Part shown: positions 51,619-60,494 of the stretch, piece by piece
How positions within the stretch are numbered: the first letter of the stretch is position 1
Layout of the letters: the number at the start of each line of letters is the position of its first letter
DNA from: Rubrivivax sp.
GTDB lineage: Bacteria > Pseudomonadota > Gammaproteobacteria > Burkholderiales > Burkholderiaceae_C
Direction: 5' to 3'
NCBI GenBank assembly: GCA_030653385.1
Contig: JAURZM010000035.1
Coordinates: 1-61,867 of the forward strand
DNA: 61,867 nt
Made by a program: the position numbers and the translations under genes
The notes under the pieces: generated by a model
What the model was told of the DNA's origin: nothing
The model's input: the letters and a program-made list of their open reading frames with translations, nothing else
The model's database searches: none

Positions 51619-52928
51619 ACAAGTGGCGGCACAGCATCAAGGGCCGGCTGCTGCTGCTGTTTGTGCTGCTGGCGCTGGGCACCACGGCGGTGTTCCTGTT
51701 TGGCATGCAGCGCCTGCTGCACACCGGCTGGCAGGCCTATGCACGGCCGCTGGTGGCCGACTACGTGGACAGGCTGGCAGCAGAGATCGGATCGCCACCC
51801 AGTGCTGAACGTGCAAGGGCCATCAGCCAGCGCCTGCCGGTGGCGGTGCGCATCGAAGGCCCACAGGTGCAGCTGGACACCGATGAAGACAAACCGCGCC
51901 GCCGCTTCGGTGGCGACGGCAGCCACCGCCACCGTGATCCCTTCGATGAAAACAGCGACGCGTCAGACTGGGGCCTGAGCCGCAGCACCGCCGACGGCCA
52001 CCAGATCACCTTCTCGCTGTCGGCCCCGCCCAAGTCGGCTCGGCCGCGCATCTTCGGCTGGGCCACGCTGGGCGCGTTGCTGCTGATGCTGACGGCGGCC
52101 TACGCCAGCGTCTGGCGCCTGCTGCGGCCGCTGCAGGCCATCACGGCCGGTGTCGAAGCCTACGGCCGGGGCCAGTTCAAAGTGCCCATTGCCGTGCAAA
52201 GGCGCGACGAACTGGGCGACCTCAGCCAACGCATCAATGCCATGGCCAGCAGCCTGCAAGGCATGCTGGACGCCAAGCGCGCGCTGTTGCTGGCCATGAG
52301 CCACGAACTGCGCAGCCCCTTGACCCGTGCACGTGTCAACGCCGAGCTGCTGGACGACAGCCCTGAACGCCAGGCGCTGCTGCGCGACATGGGCGAGATG
52401 CGCGACCTCATCAGCACGCTGTTGGAAAGCGAACGCCTGGCCAACGTCGGTGACGGGCGTGATGTCCACAGCGCGCTGCAGGCCGAAGCCACCGACCTGG
52501 CCCAGCTGGCGCGCGACACCGCGGCCACCCACGAAGGCCCGCCCGTGACGCTGCAGCTGGACAACAGCATAGGCCCGGTGTCCATCGACCCCACACGTGT
52601 GCGCCTGCTGCTGCGCAACCTGCTGGCCAACGCACGCCGCCACGCCCCCGACGCCAGCACACCACCCACGCTGTACCTGCAGCGTGAAGCCGACGGCCAG
52701 CTGGCGCTGGGCCTGCGCGACCACGGCCCCGGCGTGCCGGCCGACGTGCTGCCGCACCTGGCCGAAGCCTTCTACCGCCCCGACGCGGCCCGCACCCGCA
52801 GCAGCGGCGGCGTGGGCCTGGGGCTGCACCTGTGCCGGCTGGTGGCGCAGGCACACGGTGGGCAGCTGCGCATCCGCCGTGCGGATCCGGGGCTGGACGT
52901 GGCGATGGTCTGGGCGCCCCTGCACTGA
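51615..52928 (+). CDS. Sensor histidine kinase with HAMP domain
   Basis: The 437-residue kinase has two membrane segments (about 11-30 and 145-165) around a periplasmic region holding a charged stretch RRRFGGDGSHRHRDPFDEN. HAMP (WRLLRPLQAITAGVEAYGRGQFKVPI), HisKA (AMSHELRSPLTRARVNAELL) and HATPase (NLLANARRHAP, DHGPGVP, GGVGLGLHLCR) follow. It is CpxA/EnvZ-like and should phosphorylate the regulator encoded just upstream. The histidine-containing periplasmic part is a possible metal sensor. Confidence 0.92.
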   Translation: MNKWRHSIKGRLLLLFVLLALGTTAVFLFGMQRLLHTGWQAYARPLVADYVDRLAAEIGSPPSAERARAISQRLPVAVRIEGPQVQLDTDEDKPRRRFGGDGSHRHRDPFDENSDASDWGLSRSTADGHQITFSLSAPPKSARPRIFGWATLGALLLMLTAAYASVWRLLRPLQAITAGVEAYGRGQFKVPIAVQRRDELGDLSQRINAMASSLQGMLDAKRALLLAMSHELRSPLTRARVNAELLDDSPERQALLRDMGEMRDLISTLLESERLANVGDGRDVHSALQAEATDLAQLARDTAATHEGPPVTLQLDNSIGPVSIDPTRVRLLLRNLLANARRHAPDASTPPTLYLQREADGQLALGLRDHGPGVPADVLPHLAEAFYRPDAARTRSSGGVGLGLHLCRLVAQAHGGQLRIRRADPGLDVAMVWAPLH

Positions 52929-52991
52929 GCACGGCCGCGCACGGCCACACGCGGCGCGCTATCGTGGCAACCAGGCCAAGGAGTTCAAGCC

Positions 52992-54779
52992 ATGCACGAA
53001 GAAGCCCGACTGCGCCGCTGGATTGCCCAGGTTCACGCCGGCATCTTGCCTCGCCGCAACTTCCTGCAGCGGCTGGCGGCGCTGGGCCTGGCACCGCCGA
53101 TGGCCACCTTGCTGCTGGGCGAATCCGCAAGTGCACAAGGCTCTCCACCCTTTGTCTATAAACCCACCCGGCGGGGTGGCGGCGGCCCGCTGCGGGTGCT
53201 GCTGTGGCAGGGCCCGACGCAGCTGAACCCGCACTTCGCCACCGGCACCAAGGACGCTGACGGTGCCCGGGTGTTCTACGAATCGCTGGCCCGCTGGGAC
53301 GTCGACGGTGAACTGCAGCCGGTGCTGGCTGCCGAGATACCCAGCCGCGCCAACGGCGGTGTGGCCGCCGACGGCCGCAGCGTCACGTGGAAGCTGAAAA
53401 CCGGCGTCACCTGGCACGACGGCCAGCCCTTCACCGCCGACGACGTGCTCTTCAACGCCAGCTACGCCAGCGACCCCGCCACCGCAGCCACCACGGGCGG
53501 CAACTGGCGCGACCTGAAGCTGGCCAAGTTGAACAGCCACACCGTGCGCGTCGAGTTCGACAAGCCCACACCCTTCTGGGCCAGCCCCTACTGCGTGGCT
53601 TCGCTGATTCCGCGCCATGTGTTCCTGCCCTTCGTCGGCGCCCGTTCGCGCGAAGCGCCGGCCAACAACACACCCATCGGCACCGGGCCCTATCTGTTTG
53701 TCGACTTCAAACCCGGCGACATGCTGCGCGGCAAGCTCAACCCCAACTACCACGGCCCCAACCGGCCGCACTTCGACACCTTGGAGGTCAAGGGCGGCGG
53801 CGACGCCCCTTCGGCTGCACGTGCCGTGCTGCAGACCGGCGAATTCGATTTCGGCTGGAATTTGCAGGTCGAAGACGAGGTGCTCAAGCGCATGGAAATG
53901 GGCGGCAAGGGCCGAGTTGCGCTGTCGCCCGGCGGCACGATGGAATTCCTGATGCTGAACTTCACCGACCCCACCACCGAGGTCGACGGCGAACGTTCCC
54001 ACATCAGCACGCGCCACCCGATGTTCAAGGACCCCGCGGTGCGCCAGGCCGTGGGTCTGTGCATCGACCGCCAGGGCATCCAGGACTTCATCTACGGCCG
54101 CACCGCCGTGTCCACGCCCAACATCGTGCACAACCCGCAGCGCTTTCGCAGCAACAACCTGCGGCCCGAGTTCAACCCCGACAAGGCCGCTGCGCTGTTG
54201 GAAGCCGCCGGCTGGAAGAAGGGCCGCGACGGCGTGCGCGAAAAGGACGGCCGCCCGCTGCGCTTCCTGTTCCAGACCTCGGTGAACGCGGCGCGGCAGA
54301 AGACCCAGAGCGTGATGAAAAGTGCCTTCTTGCGGGCCGGCATGGACGCCGAACTCAAGGCCGTGACCTCGGCCGTGTTCTTTTCAGCCGACGTCGCCAA
54401 CCCCGACACCAACGGCCGCTTCCAAGCCGACCTGCAGATGTACGCATCCGGCATGGGCCAGCCCGACCCGGAACGTTTCATGGACCGCTACGTGTCGTGG
54501 GAAGTGGCCACCAAGGCCAACAAGTGGCAGGGCCGCAACGCGCTGCGCTGGCGCAGCGACGCCTATGACCGGCTGTACCGAGAAGCCGAAGGTGAACTCG
54601 ACCCCGTCAGAAGAGCCGCCCTCTTCATCCGCATGAACGACCTGGTGTGTGGCGACGGCTACCTGGTGCCGCTGATGTTCAGGCTGAACGTCAGCGCGGT
54701 CAGCCACAGGCTGAATGCGCCGCTGACGGGTTGGGACCTTGACATGAGCACGCTGGCGGACTGGCACCGGCCGGGGTGA
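52992..54779 (+). CDS. Tat-exported family 5 solute-binding protein (peptide/nickel ABC type)
   Basis: The 595-residue protein has a twin-arginine signal (LPRRNFLQRLAALGL, about residues 19-33, ending ASAQG). The SBP_bac_5 body has FYESLARWDVDGELQPVLAAEIPS, VTWKLKTGVTWHDGQPFTADDVLF and NTPIGTGPYLFVDFKPGD. It would bind peptides or a similar ligand in the periplasm. No permease or ATPase gene is adjacent, so it must share a transporter encoded elsewhere. A frameshifted copy of its last 300 bases lies at 56575-56875. Confidence 0.9.
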   Translation: MHEEARLRRWIAQVHAGILPRRNFLQRLAALGLAPPMATLLLGESASAQGSPPFVYKPTRRGGGGPLRVLLWQGPTQLNPHFATGTKDADGARVFYESLARWDVDGELQPVLAAEIPSRANGGVAADGRSVTWKLKTGVTWHDGQPFTADDVLFNASYASDPATAATTGGNWRDLKLAKLNSHTVRVEFDKPTPFWASPYCVASLIPRHVFLPFVGARSREAPANNTPIGTGPYLFVDFKPGDMLRGKLNPNYHGPNRPHFDTLEVKGGGDAPSAARAVLQTGEFDFGWNLQVEDEVLKRMEMGGKGRVALSPGGTMEFLMLNFTDPTTEVDGERSHISTRHPMFKDPAVRQAVGLCIDRQGIQDFIYGRTAVSTPNIVHNPQRFRSNNLRPEFNPDKAAALLEAAGWKKGRDGVREKDGRPLRFLFQTSVNAARQKTQSVMKSAFLRAGMDAELKAVTSAVFFSADVANPDTNGRFQADLQMYASGMGQPDPERFMDRYVSWEVATKANKWQGRNALRWRSDAYDRLYREAEGELDPVRRAALFIRMNDLVCGDGYLVPLMFRLNVSAVSHRLNAPLTGWDLDMSTLADWHRPG

Positions 54780-54888
54780 ACCCGCCCATGCAAGTCGTGA
54801 AGGGCTTGCGTGGCCGGGACTTTGGGTCTCCGCTTCTACCGCGGCGGCTGTGGCGCCCGACAGGGCCGCCCCAGGTGCTGCAGATCGT

Positions 54889-54912
54889 GCAGGGGCACCG
54901 AAGCGCCCCTGC
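54889..54912. terminator. Hairpin just beyond the PEP-CTERM gene
   Basis: GCAGGGGC (54889-54896) pairs with GCCCCTGC (54905-54912) across eight bases. It begins six bases past the PEP-CTERM stop on the minus strand. No T-run follows, so this is a weak terminator candidate. Confidence 0.4.
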
Positions 54913-54917
54913 TCATC

Positions 54918-55541
54918 TCAGCCAGCGCGACGACGAGCAGCCGACAACCCGAGAAGGGCCAGGCCCACAAGGGCCAGCGTGGCAGGTTCAGGCACTGATG
55001 TGGGAACCGGCGGACCCTGTTCAGTAAAGGAGCAGTTCACCGAAAAGCCCACGCCGCCCGACTGGTTGCAGTTGAGCAGCATCACATCAGCGGCAGAGAA
55101 GCCGTCGGGTCCTGTGATGGTTCCTGAGAAGGTCAAGTTCAAGAAGTCATCACCAGCGCTGCCGGCCGTGACCGACGTGAACAGGGCCGTGTAGAAACCC
55201 TCTGAGCCTGGAGCGCCCCCAGGGCCGGTGGTGAAGGTCTTGGCAAAGTCCACAGCGGTCGTGGAGCCGATGCTGTAAGTGAAGAGCGATTGGGACAGGA
55301 AGACGTCCATCCCGAGAAACGCACCGGAATCGTCGGTGAATGGGGCCGTGATGCCCACGGTGTTCGTCGCGAACGTCGCAGTGCCGAAATCGATCGCTGT
55401 CGATGTTCCGAGCGAGCCGCCCACGTAGTTGAAGGTACCGACGGGGACGAAGCCAAAATTCACCTGCGTGGCGGCAGCCTGTGCCCCCCCAGCAGATGCC
55501 AGAGCAGCCGCAAGGGCTGCACACATCAGAATTTTTTTCAT
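54918..55541 (-). CDS. PEP-CTERM sorting-domain exported protein
   Basis: The 207-residue protein has a signal peptide (MKKILMCAALAAALASAGGAQA), a Thr/Gly/Phe-rich middle without a recognised domain, and a C-terminal sorting tail: VPEPATLALVGLALLG then SAARRR. This tail is recognised by exosortase in exopolysaccharide-producing bacteria and removed on export. No exosortase gene lies in the window. The protein is probably part of the extracellular matrix. AAAGGA precedes ATG 55541 and a sigma-54-type promoter lies upstream. Confidence 0.92.
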   Translation of the reverse strand: MKKILMCAALAAALASAGGAQAAATQVNFGFVPVGTFNYVGGSLGTSTAIDFGTATFATNTVGITAPFTDDSGAFLGMDVFLSQSLFTYSIGSTTAVDFAKTFTTGPGGAPGSEGFYTALFTSVTAGSAGDDFLNLTFSGTITGPDGFSAADVMLLNCNQSGGVGFSVNCSFTEQGPPVPTSVPEPATLALVGLALLGLSAARRRAG

Positions 55542-55623
55542 CGCAAATTTCCTTTGAACAAACAGTTGATTGAAGCACTCAGGGGCTGTCTATCGAAAGC
55601 AGCTTGCTGGCACACCCTGCATA

Positions 55624-55639
55624 TGCAATTCGGGTGCCA
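55624..55639 (-). promoter_or_regulatory. Sigma-54-type (-24/-12) promoter of the PEP-CTERM gene
   Basis: On the minus strand TGGCACCCGAATTGCA matches the TGGCACG-N4-TTGCA consensus at all but one base. It lies about 85 bases upstream of ATG 55541, leaving a leader of roughly 70 bases. PEP-CTERM genes in related bacteria are often controlled by the PrsK/PrsR sigma-54 activator system. Confidence 0.72.
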
Positions 55640-56574
55640 ATATCAAAGTCAGGTCGCTAAATCAATGACATAGCAACAGCCAGCAATAGGGCGGATTGCG
55701 CAGGTGTCAGATTAGTCGACACAACGAATGTGCTGGTCAATGCAAAACGGCCGTCAATGCCAGAAAACAGAGGTTCTAATTAGCTACCTGTCTGTGCGCC
55801 AGCACACATAAAACAGGTGCGTGCCACTCCCGGTTTTCATGGGCTCATCGCCGTCGATCTGTGCGCCAGGGCAAGCACTGCCGAACATGCCAGGTGATCG
55901 GAATTGCCAGTCTTGATCTGTGGGCGGACACCTGCTGCTGCGGCCATCAACGGCCTCGAGGTGTGGGCGCTTCTCCAAGCGCGGTTCACGGCAGATTCTG
56001 CGGACGCGTTCTTTCTTCGTCGACGCAAACTCTGCACTCGCCAAGCGGCATGGGTCGGGCCGGCGCCGGTTGCAATGAGGCCCGCCCTTCGTGCACCTGC
56101 GGCGGTGAACGGATCAGCGCCAATTCAGGCTGGAAAAGTGCGTCACGGCTCTATCGACAAGCGAATGTCGGGATGCCCGGCATTAGAAACAAAGTGAATT
56201 GCACAAACAAGACCATTACGCTCAGAACACCGAGCGTCCAGCAAATTCGGGTGCACTTGAACCTGCGGTAGATTCAGGCCCGTCCCGCCATTACGTTTTC
56301 CATTGCCGTACGCGTTTGTCCTGCCTTCATTCGGAAACTCTGTCTTCAATTCAGTGTCGCAACCAACGCAACACTTTGGACTCGTCAGACTGCACATCAT
56401 TGGCCGCGCGAAGCCGTGCCTGAGCATGTGCTCGGGGAACTGAACAGCGCCGGTGCGGATCATCGACGAACGGCCTTGCCCGTTCTGTTCGCTACCCCAC
56501 ACAGCAGCCCTGCCAGGACGGTGAGCAGGCATCGGGCAACGGCGGGCGGTTTTCCGCTTGTTCGCTGCCTGTCC
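55640..56574. other. Gene-free, AT-richer region
   Basis: About 930 bases with no convincing coding sequence on either strand. Base composition is visibly richer in A and T than neighbouring genes, and short open frames here lack ribosome sites and recognisable motifs. The part next to 55640 may hold activator sites for the sigma-54 promoter. No transposase remnant or terminal repeat was recognised. Confidence 0.6.
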
Positions 56575-56875
56575 ATGGACCGTTACGTGTCGTGGGAAGT
56601 GGCCCTCATGGCCAACAAGTGGCAAAGCCGGAATGCGCTGCGCTGGCGCAACGACGCCTACGACCGGCTGTACCGCGAAGCCGAAGGTGAATTGGACCCC
56701 GTCAAGCGCACAGCGCTCTTCATCCGCATGAACGATCTGGTGTGCCGCGACGGGTATCTGGTGCCGCTGATGTTCCGCTTGGAACGTCAGCGCGGTCAGC
56801 CACAAGCTGCTGGCACCATTGACCGGTTGGGACCTGGACATGAGCACGCTGGCGGACTGGCACCGGCCGGCCTGA
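56575..56875 (+). pseudogene. Frameshifted 3' fragment of a family 5 solute-binding protein gene
   Basis: These 301 bases align with the last 300 bases (54480-54779) of the solute-binding gene 2 kb upstream. MDRYVSWEVA, NDAYDRLYREAEGELDPV and FIRMNDLVC are preserved in frame. One extra base near CCGCTTGGAACG (about 56780-56791) shifts the frame, so the final WDLDMSTLADWHRP is read only in another frame. No matching sequence precedes 56575. This is a broken remnant of a paralogue or duplication. Confidence 0.85.
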
Positions 56876-57017
56876 GCCGGCAGATGCGAATTCGGGAGGG
56901 CCCGAGAGGCCCGCCAGGGCGCCTCGTCTACAAGACGCGTCCGGTGTTCGGCACCGAACAGTGCGCGATGCCTTCCTTGATTACCGTGGGGTGACCGGCA
57001 CCCGCGAACAAGCGGGT

Positions 57018-57335
57018 TCAGGCAAAGAGGCGACTCAATACCTCGTAGGCCCCGAGCAGCAGCGCATTGACGGCCAGGTTGATCGCCAAGTGGCGGCCAC
57101 CTTGCTCGATGCGTATGCCCATTCGCGTCGACAGGCAGCCCCACAGGCAAACCAGCAACAGGGCGCCTGCATCTTCACGGCTGAGTGCAAGGTGGATGGC
57201 CTGCATCAAGCCGATGCCAGCCAGCCAGATGCCCACGGCCATCACAGTTGAGGCGGCCAGCTCGTTGTGGCTTGGCTTGCGAAGCGGGATGCCAATCAAA
57301 TGCATGGTGAAGCCACTGCCAAAGACGTCGAGCAT
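57018..57335 (-). CDS. Hypothetical small membrane protein
   Basis: The 105-residue protein, from ATG 57335, has about three membrane segments (AASTVMAVGIWLAGIGLMQAI, GALLLVCLWGCLSTRMG, HLAINLAVNALLLGAYEVL). A start at the internal ATG 57305 is possible. No family is recognised. It is divergent from the ybhP-like operon. Confidence 0.6.
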   Translation of the reverse strand: MLDVFGSGFTMHLIGIPLRKPSHNELAASTVMAVGIWLAGIGLMQAIHLALSREDAGALLLVCLWGCLSTRMGIRIEQGGRHLAINLAVNALLLGAYEVLSRLFA

Positions 57336-57496
57336 GGGGCCGGGGGCACGCAGGAAGCCCCCGATGAGGCCGGTCTTCAACCCGCTCTTCCTGCTACCGA
57401 CGGCGGCGCCTGGGGCGGAGGCGCGACCTTGTCCGACATGGCATGGTGCCACCGTCCCGCATCGCCGCGGCGATGCGGGACGCAGACTCACGTCGA

Positions 57497-58258
57497 ATGA
57501 GTGCCGCTGCCTGCTCCGAGACCCTGCGGCTGCTGACCGTCAACATCCACAAGGGCTACAACGCATTCAACAGCCGTTTTGTGCTGCACGAGCTGCGCGA
57601 AGCGGTGCGCGCGCTGGGCAGTGACCTGGTCTTCCTGCAGGAGGTCGAAGGGGGCACCGGTTGCGCAAGCGCGGCTGCCGTCGGAGCGCAATACGAGTTC
57701 CTGGCCGATCAGATCTGGGCCGACCACGCCTACGGCCGCAATGCCGTCGCGGCGGGCCAGGATCACGGCAACGCGGTGCTGTCGCGCCTGCCGGTGCTGC
57801 GCAGCCAGAACCACGACCTGTCGCTGCCGGGCGCCGAGCCGCGTGGCTTGCTGCACTGCGTGCTGGCGCGGCCCGGCGGCGCGCCCGAGCTGCACGTGAT
57901 GTGTGTGCACCTGGGGCTTACCGAGTCGCATCGACGGCAGCAACTGGAGCGGCTGTGCGAAACCGTGCACCGAGTGGTGCCGCCCGACGCTGCGTTGGTC
58001 GTCGCCGGCGACTTCAACGACTGGCGGCTGCGCGCCGACGCACTGCTCGCCGCCTGCGGTCTGCACGAGGTCTTTTTCGCCGCGTTCGGACAACACGCGC
58101 GCAGTTTCCCGGCACGCTGGCCGCTGCTGCGCCTGGACCGCATCTACGTGCGGGGTGTGCTGGCGGCGCGGCCGCTGCCGATGCCACGCCAGCCGTGGTC
58201 GCGCCTGTCCGACCACGCACCGCTGGCGGCCGAGATCGACTTGCCGGGGGCACGATGA
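57497..58258 (+). CDS. Endonuclease/exonuclease/phosphatase family protein (YbhP-like)
   Basis: The 253-residue protein has the family's catalytic blocks: RLLTVNIHKGYN, LVFLQEVEG (metal-binding Glu), VVAGDFNDWR and LSDHAPLAAEI. E. coli YbhP is the counterpart and sits in the same gene order with a cardiolipin synthase and YbhN. The substrate (nucleic acid or a phospho-lipid head group) is undecided. Its stop overlaps the next start (ATGA). Confidence 0.87.
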   Translation: MSAAACSETLRLLTVNIHKGYNAFNSRFVLHELREAVRALGSDLVFLQEVEGGTGCASAAAVGAQYEFLADQIWADHAYGRNAVAAGQDHGNAVLSRLPVLRSQNHDLSLPGAEPRGLLHCVLARPGGAPELHVMCVHLGLTESHRRQQLERLCETVHRVVPPDAALVVAGDFNDWRLRADALLAACGLHEVFFAAFGQHARSFPARWPLLRLDRIYVRGVLAARPLPMPRQPWSRLSDHAPLAAEIDLPGAR

Positions 58259-59487
58259 ACTCACATTGGGTGCCCGGCAACCGCATCACTTTGCTCGAAA
58301 ACGGCGAGGGCTACTACCCGCGGGTCTTCGACAGCATCCGCTCAGCCGAGCGCGAGGTGCTGCTCGAGACCTTCATCCTCTTCGATGACAAGGTGGGGCG
58401 CGAACTTCGGCAGGCGCTGCTGGACGCGTCCAGCCGGGGCGTCGAGGTGCAGGTTCTGGTCGACGGCTGGGGCTCGCCCAACCTGGGCCCGTCGTTCATG
58501 CAAGCCCTGCACGCGGCTGGTGTCCAGCTGCGCAGCTTCGAGCCCGCGCAGCGCCTGTTCGGCGCCCGCATCAACATGCTGCGGCGCATGCACCGCAAGC
58601 TGGTGGTGGTGGACGGCCAACGCGCGTTTGTCGGTGGCATCAACTACTCCGCCGATCACCTGGCCGACTTCGGGCCGCTGGCCAAGCAGGACTACGCGGT
58701 GGAGATCGAGGGCCCGCTGGTCGGGCAGATCCAGGCCTTCTGCCGCGCCGGCCTGATCGCGCCACAGCCGGCGCGCCACCTGTGGCTGCAACGCTGGCGC
58801 GAACACCACAGCCGCGGGGACGTGCTGAACTCACCCGACGATGCCAGCACGGCGGCCGCGGAAGCCGGCATGCGCGCCGCCTTCGTGACACGCGACAACC
58901 AGGCCAATCGCAGCGACATCGAGCGCCACTACCGCGCGGCGGTGCGCAGTGCCAGCAGCCGCGTGCTCATCGCCAATGCCTACTTCTTTCCCGGCTACCG
59001 GCTGCTGCGCGACCTGCGCCGCGCGGCCCGGCGCGGCGTGCAGGTCGACCTGGTGCTGCAGGGCCGGCCCGACCTGCCCCTGGCGCAGAGGGCGTCCGAG
59101 TTGCTCTACCGCCACCTGATGCGCGCCGGCGTGAAGGTCCACCTCTACAGCGAACGTCCGCTGCACGCCAAGGTGGCGGTAGTGGATGACCGCTGGGCGA
59201 CGGTGGGTTCGAGCAACCTCGACCCGACGAGCCTGAGCCTGAACCTGGAAGCGAATGTCGTGGTGCGCGACGGGGGGTTTGCCACCCACCTGCGCGAGCA
59301 GATCGAGCACCTGATGCAGCAAAGCTGCGAGCAGGTGCACCTGCCGACACCGGGCTTGCTGCAGTCGGCCTGGATCTCGGTGCGCACCTTCTTCGTCTAC
59401 CACGCCATGCGCCACTTCACGGCCTGGGCGCGGCGATCACCGGATGCCGCGCCGCGTGTGGTGCTGATGCGGGCCGATCCGGAATGA
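58255..59487 (+). CDS. clsB: Cardiolipin synthase ClsB-like phospholipase D protein
   Basis: The 410-residue protein has two HxKx4D motifs: HRKLVVVDGQRAFVGGIN (His about 113) and HAKVAVVDDRWATVGSSN (His about 304), the paired active site of phospholipase D-type cardiolipin synthases. It lacks N-terminal membrane helices, as in ClsB (YbhO). It joins phosphatidylglycerol or phosphatidylethanolamine into cardiolipin at the inner membrane. It overlaps both neighbours by four bases. Confidence 0.92.
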   Translation: MNSHWVPGNRITLLENGEGYYPRVFDSIRSAEREVLLETFILFDDKVGRELRQALLDASSRGVEVQVLVDGWGSPNLGPSFMQALHAAGVQLRSFEPAQRLFGARINMLRRMHRKLVVVDGQRAFVGGINYSADHLADFGPLAKQDYAVEIEGPLVGQIQAFCRAGLIAPQPARHLWLQRWREHHSRGDVLNSPDDASTAAAEAGMRAAFVTRDNQANRSDIERHYRAAVRSASSRVLIANAYFFPGYRLLRDLRRAARRGVQVDLVLQGRPDLPLAQRASELLYRHLMRAGVKVHLYSERPLHAKVAVVDDRWATVGSSNLDPTSLSLNLEANVVVRDGGFATHLREQIEHLMQQSCEQVHLPTPGLLQSAWISVRTFFVYHAMRHFTAWARRSPDAAPRVVLMRADPE

Positions 59488-60494
59488 GCCCGCCCGTCAC
59501 CGGTGAACCGCCGCCCGCCGTGCACCAGACGGCCAAGCCGGTCTGGCTGCGCGCCTGGGGCTGGTTCAAGGGCCTGGCGCCCTGGGCCCTGGCGGCGCTG
59601 GTGCTGGTACTGCTGGCACAACAGGCCCGTGCGGTGGACTGGCCCGCTGTCTGGCAGGCGCTGCAGCGCCTGCCGGCCACGGACCTGGCTGCAGCCGCCG
59701 CGTTGGCGCTGGCCAGCTACGGCCTGGTCGCCGGCTTCGATCTGCTGGGACGCCGGCTCACCGGCCACCCCCTGTCGGCGGCACGAACACTTGGCATCGC
59801 CGCCATCAGCTATGCCTTCAACCTGAACTTCGGTGCCCTCGTCGGCGGCCTTGCTTTGCGGCTGCGCCTGTACAGCCGCTGGGGGCTGACCGTGCCGACG
59901 GTGCTCCAGGTCGTGACCTACAGCATGGCCACCAACTGGCTCGGCTACCTGTGGGTGGCCGGCGCAGTGCTGTGCTGGGCGCCGCCGCAACTGCCCGGCA
60001 GCTGGCAGCTGCCGGATGCCGGGCTGCGAGGCATCGGTCTGGGGATGGTGGCGCTTGCGCTGGGCTACCTGGCGCTGTGCGGCTTTTCGCGCCGCCGACG
60101 GCTGAGCTGGCGTGAGCACACGCTGGTGCTGCCCAGCGGCCGCGTCGCTGCCCTGCAGGCGGCCATGGGCGGCACCAGCTGGCTGCTCATCGGCGCCATC
60201 GCCTGGGGCCTGCTCGGCGGCCGCATCGACTACCCCAACGTGCTGGGCACCATGCTGTTGGCGGCGGTGGCCGGCGTGGTGACGCATGTGCCGGCGAACC
60301 TGGGTGTGCTGGAAGCGGTGGTCGTGGCGACGCTGGGGTCGCAACTGCCCGCGCCTGAACTGCTGGCCGCGATGCTGGCCTACCGCGCCACCTACTACCT
60401 GATGCCGCTGGCCCTGGCGCTGCCCGCGTACGCCTTGAGCGAGGCGGCCGCCCTCAGAAACGGTCGAGCGTCGGGAAACCCGGTCGGCCGCTGA
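59484..60494 (+). CDS. YbhN/UPF0104-family integral membrane protein
   Basis: The 336-residue protein has about eight helices of the lysylphosphatidylglycerol synthase transmembrane (flippase-like) family, with SYAFNLNFGALVGGLALRLRLYSRWGL and VTHVPANLGVLEAVVVATLG as characteristic segments. It completes the ybhP-clsB-ybhN-like operon. Transport of a phospholipid or charged lipid is likely from the family; the exact lipid is unknown. Its 3' end overlaps the convergent LanC-like gene by 41 bases. Confidence 0.88.
   Translation: MSPPVTGEPPPAVHQTAKPVWLRAWGWFKGLAPWALAALVLVLLAQQARAVDWPAVWQALQRLPATDLAAAAALALASYGLVAGFDLLGRRLTGHPLSAARTLGIAAISYAFNLNFGALVGGLALRLRLYSRWGLTVPTVLQVVTYSMATNWLGYLWVAGAVLCWAPPQLPGSWQLPDAGLRGIGLGMVALALGYLALCGFSRRRRLSWREHTLVLPSGRVAALQAAMGGTSWLLIGAIAWGLLGGRIDYPNVLGTMLLAAVAGVVTHVPANLGVLEAVVVATLGSQLPAPELLAAMLAYRATYYLMPLALALPAYALSEAAALRNGRASGNPVGR

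Noticed and set aside
56416..56994. An open frame of 192 codons covering the duplicated fragment as an intact gene
   Set aside because: Only its middle matches a known protein, both ends are unrelated, and the frame shifts within the homologous part; it is better called a pseudogene fragment.
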